Assembly (NCBI GenBank): GCA_937914965.1
Contig: CALGIY010000023.1
Coordinates: 1-5,214 of the forward strand
Source of the DNA: an uncultured Thermoanaerobacteraceae bacterium
GTDB taxonomy: Bacteria; Bacillota; DSM-12270; Thermacetogeniales; Thermacetogeniaceae
Direction: 5' to 3'
Length of the DNA: 5,214 bases
The notes under the pieces are model-generated. The model had not been told where the DNA came from. It did not search any database and was given only the letters and a program-made list of their open reading frames with translations. Position numbers and translations under genes: made by a program. Of the stretch, positions 4,862 through 5,214 are shown in pieces; positions within the stretch are counted from its first letter, which is position 1; every line of letters starts with the position of its first letter.

Positions 4862-5214
4862 TTAAGGGTGTAGTTGCAGGTGTTGATTTAGGCACACTTC
4901 TTCAAGTATAGTTAACAACTCGTCCTTGTCTTCATAGTTCACAAGAACAAACAAAATATCCTTACCTTTTATCGTTGTATCACCACGTGGTGTAATGATC
5001 TCATTTTTCCGTATAATAACATTAACAAGGCTGTCTTTAGGCAGTGGTATCTCCTGCAGCTGCTTTCCAATCAAACAAGAATCCTTTTTAACAATATACT
5101 CCAACAATTCACATTTCGAATCTTCCAATGAGAGCAGTTCCAGCGAATGTGAAGAAAATGGTTTTTTTCCAACTAAAAGCCCTAGTTTTTCACATTCGCT
5201 GGAACTGCTCTCAT
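4862..5214 (-). CDS. C-terminal part of a K+/H+ (or Na+/H+) antiporter with a TrkA_C (RCK_C) domain, start off the window
   Basis: The minus-strand frame is open from the right edge to a TAA at 4862-4864, giving 116 visible residues, so this is a 3' fragment. A TTG at 5126-5128 is not a credible start because homologous sequence continues upstream of it. The visible part reads KLGLLVGKKPFSSHSLELLS as the linker after the last membrane helix. A TrkA_C (RCK_C) domain follows, with EYIVKKDSCLIGKQLQEIPL, LVNVIIRKNEIITPRGDTTI and DILFVLVNYEDKDELLTILE. This arrangement is typical of CvrA/NhaP2-like proton antiporters, which exchange K+ or Na+ for H+ at the membrane. The regulatory domain may bind a nucleotide ligand such as c-di-AMP, which is inference. 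The first eight residues at the edge (ESSSSECE) come from one arm of a perfect inverted repeat and do not look like the expected hydrophobic helix, so they are probably not native. Confidence 0.78.
   Translation of the reverse strand, partial: ESSSSECEKLGLLVGKKPFSSHSLELLSLEDSKCELLEYIVKKDSCLIGKQLQEIPLPKDSLVNVIIRKNEIITPRGDTTIKGKDILFVLVNYEDKDELLTILEEVCLNQHLQLHP
5128..5214. repeat. Perfect 26-bp inverted repeat with a 35-nt loop, ending at the window edge
   Basis: Positions 5128-5153 are the exact reverse complement of 5189-5214, with 5154-5188 between them. The outer end of the right arm is the last base of the window, so the repeat may be longer. Both arms fall inside the antiporter reading frame. 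The left arm encodes a sensible part of that protein (SHSLELLS) and the right arm does not, which suggests that the right arm is a fold-back copy of the left. Confidence 0.9.

Noticed and set aside
4981..4992. Perfect 12-bp palindrome CACCACGTGGTG
   Set aside because: It lies inside the antiporter codons for TPRGDT, a conserved protein motif, and has no flanking symmetry, so coding constraint and chance explain it.
5126..5128. TTG as start of an 88-residue stand-alone TrkA_C protein
   Set aside because: The frame stays open to the edge and the residues upstream (KLGLLVGKKPFSSHSLELLS) match the antiporter linker, so it is the tail of a larger protein.
5128..5214. Inverted repeat as an invertible promoter or transposon end
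   Set aside because: It lies inside a coding frame, no recombinase gene is nearby, and the loop holds only antiporter coding sequence.

Overview
This 5.2 kb window looks like ordinary chromosomal DNA from a low- to mid-GC Firmicute, most likely a member of Clostridia. The evidence is the gene set (YwbE, YpsC-type THUMP methyltransferase, YitT-family protein, UPF0213 GIY-YIG protein, MATE transporter). Strong Shine-Dalgarno sites, TTG start codons, compact hairpin terminators and sigma-A-like promoters point the same way. Genus and species cannot be read from the sequence.

Layout from left to right. (1) 1-374: the 3' remnant of an IS4-type transposase, cut off at the window edge and carrying an internal in-frame deletion that removes the last catalytic region. 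(2) 412-446: a symmetric hairpin that can terminate from both sides. (3) 450-644, minus: ywbE, with its start reassigned to a TTG. (4) 645-831: a divergent intergenic region with one promoter facing each way. (5) 832-2007, plus: ypsC-like rRNA methyltransferase with its own terminator at 2023-2064. (6) 2069-2096: a consensus promoter driving the YitT-family membrane protein (2142-3032). (7) 3044-4717, minus: a two-gene unit, MATE transporter then UPF0213 GIY-YIG protein, converging on yitT with 11 bp between stop codons. (8) 4718-4861: the MATE leader, with a promoter and a strong terminator-like hairpin between promoter and ribosome binding site. (9) 4862-5214, minus: the C-terminal part of a cation/proton antiporter with a TrkA_C (RCK_C) domain, running off the window edge.

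The genes do not form one pathway. ywbE and ypsC may both be translation-related housekeeping genes. The YitT, MATE and antiporter genes encode membrane proteins, each apparently in its own transcription unit.

I see no new defence, mobile or biosynthetic system. The points most worth a second look are three. A perfect 26-bp inverted repeat with a 35-nt loop ends exactly at the window's last base and is probably a fold-back assembly or amplification artefact. A terminator hairpin lies inside the MATE leader. A 30-nt degenerate echo of ypsC lies beside the transposase remnant.
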